Origin: Arthrobacter sp. NtRootA1
GTDB taxonomy: Bacteria > Actinomycetota > Actinomycetes > Actinomycetales > Micrococcaceae
Assembly: GCF_019976975.1 (NCBI RefSeq)
Contig: NZ_AP024630.1
Span: forward strand, 992,001-1,056,000
DNA: 64,000 bases
Reading direction: 5' to 3'
Under the pieces are notes generated by a model. It was not told where the DNA came from and did no database searches. It was given only the letters and a program-made list of their open reading frames with translations. The translations under genes and the position numbers were made by a program. This document shows, in pieces, positions 63,389 through 64,000 of the stretch. Position 1 is the first letter of the stretch; every line of letters begins with the position of its first letter.

Positions 63389-64000
63389 ATGAGTGAAGTA
63401 CGTGTGGGGCTGGTCATTGAAGATGACCAGGATATTCGCGAATTGGTGCGTGTGGTCCTTTCCCAAGCGGGATTTGACGTCCATGTTGCATCCACTGGAT
63501 CCGCGGGCGTCACGTCAGCCCGCGAACTGAATCCAGACGTCATAACGCTGGACCTGGGCCTGCCCGACATCGATGGTTTCGAGGTGGCACGCCAGATCCG
63601 GAAATCCTCGGACGCCTACATCATCATGTTGACGGCTCGTGCGGAGGAACTGGACACCCTCATGGGCCTCGAGGCCGGCGGCGACGACTACCTCACCAAG
63701 CCGTTCCGCCCGCGCGAACTTCGTGCACGCGTCGAGGCCATGATGCGAAGGCCCCGCGCGTCGTCGGAGTCCAAGGCCGCCGTCGAAGAAACCGACCCGG
63801 AGATGACCCACAACGGCCTTGCCGTTTCGGCCGGCTCCAGGACGGCAGTCTTGAACGGCCAGGAACTGAGGCTGACACGCACCGAATTCGACCTCCTGCT
63901 TGCCCTGCTCGAGACAGGCAGGATTGTGCGGACCAAGGCAGATCTGGCGCGGCGCCTTCGCAATGAACCCTACGACGTCGGTAGCTACGTCAGCGATGCC
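63389..64000 (+). CDS. OmpR-family response regulator, 3' end outside window
   Basis: The first 204 residues are seen. The receiver domain has the acidic pair 'VIEDDQD', phospho-acceptor Asp55 in 'VITLDLGLPDIDG', Thr82 in 'MLTARAEELD' and Lys104 in 'YLTKPFRPREL'. A winged-helix output domain begins near residue 150 ('LNGQELRLTRTEFDLLLALLETG'). It pairs with the divergent histidine kinase. The DNA-recognition helix and C-terminus are cut off by the window end. Confidence 0.92.
   Translation, partial: MSEVRVGLVIEDDQDIRELVRVVLSQAGFDVHVASTGSAGVTSARELNPDVITLDLGLPDIDGFEVARQIRKSSDAYIIMLTARAEELDTLMGLEAGGDDYLTKPFRPRELRARVEAMMRRPRASSESKAAVEETDPEMTHNGLAVSAGSRTAVLNGQELRLTRTEFDLLLALLETGRIVRTKADLARRLRNEPYDVGSYVSDA

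Overview
The window is high-GC DNA (roughly 60-65 % by eye) with many GTG/TTG starts, strong Shine-Dalgarno sequences and Actinobacteria-type gene content. The family mix (inositol catabolism, fructan and difructose-anhydride enzymes, ferritin-VIT protein, PIG-L/FG-GAP protein) suggests a soil Micrococcaceae such as Arthrobacter or Paenarthrobacter. That assignment is an inference from gene content. No rRNA, tRNA, CRISPR array, transposase or prophage was recognised.

Region 1 (1-11.4 kb) is an inositol-type sugar catabolism locus. It holds a partial Gfo/Idh/MocA dehydrogenase, a TIM-barrel isomerase, iolB, a HutC-type GntR regulator, a CUT2 sugar ABC transporter, a LacI regulator, and a second dehydrogenase/isomerase/iolG-like set. 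A repeated box resembling TGWYAGGACA lies in three intergenic regions and suggests a common regulon under the GntR protein. A perfect LacI-type palindrome lies beside one of these boxes. Region 2 (11.4-20.8 kb) is mixed: an intergenic repeat field, a large secreted PIG-L/chitobiase-like/FG-GAP protein, a class-I-glutamine-amidotransferase-like hydrolase, a LOG-like protein, two paralogous membrane-anchored zinc metalloproteases, a ferritin-VIT fusion and a very acidic microprotein.

Region 3 (21-29.7 kb) holds a sodium:solute symporter beside an XRE-cupin regulator, a DUF559 protein, an APC permease, and an overlapping ureohydrolase/ThDP-enzyme pair that could form part of an arginine-transaminase-type route to GABA. 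Region 4 (29.8-37.9 kb) has a MarR-MFS efflux operon, a heterodimeric ABC exporter with one degenerate ATP site, a thioesterase and CutC.

Region 5 (37.9-51.9 kb) is the most distinctive: a fructan / difructose-anhydride utilisation island. Leftward from a central control region run an orphan Tat leader ORF, a leaderless GH91 enzyme and a secreted GH32 enzyme with nested inserted domains. Rightward run a CUT1 ABC importer without its ATPase, a second cytoplasmic GH91 enzyme (best read as difructose-anhydride III hydrolase), a LacI repressor, a cytoplasmic GH32 and a DUF5107/TPR protein. The likely flow is extracellular fructan attack, import of oligosaccharide or cyclic disaccharide, cytoplasmic ring opening, then hydrolysis to fructose.

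Region 6 (51.9-64 kb) has TetR-lacZ with a clear operator, a lytic M23 protein with a Pro/Thr tail, McrBC, a small membrane protein, and a histidine kinase with a response regulator cut off by the window end.
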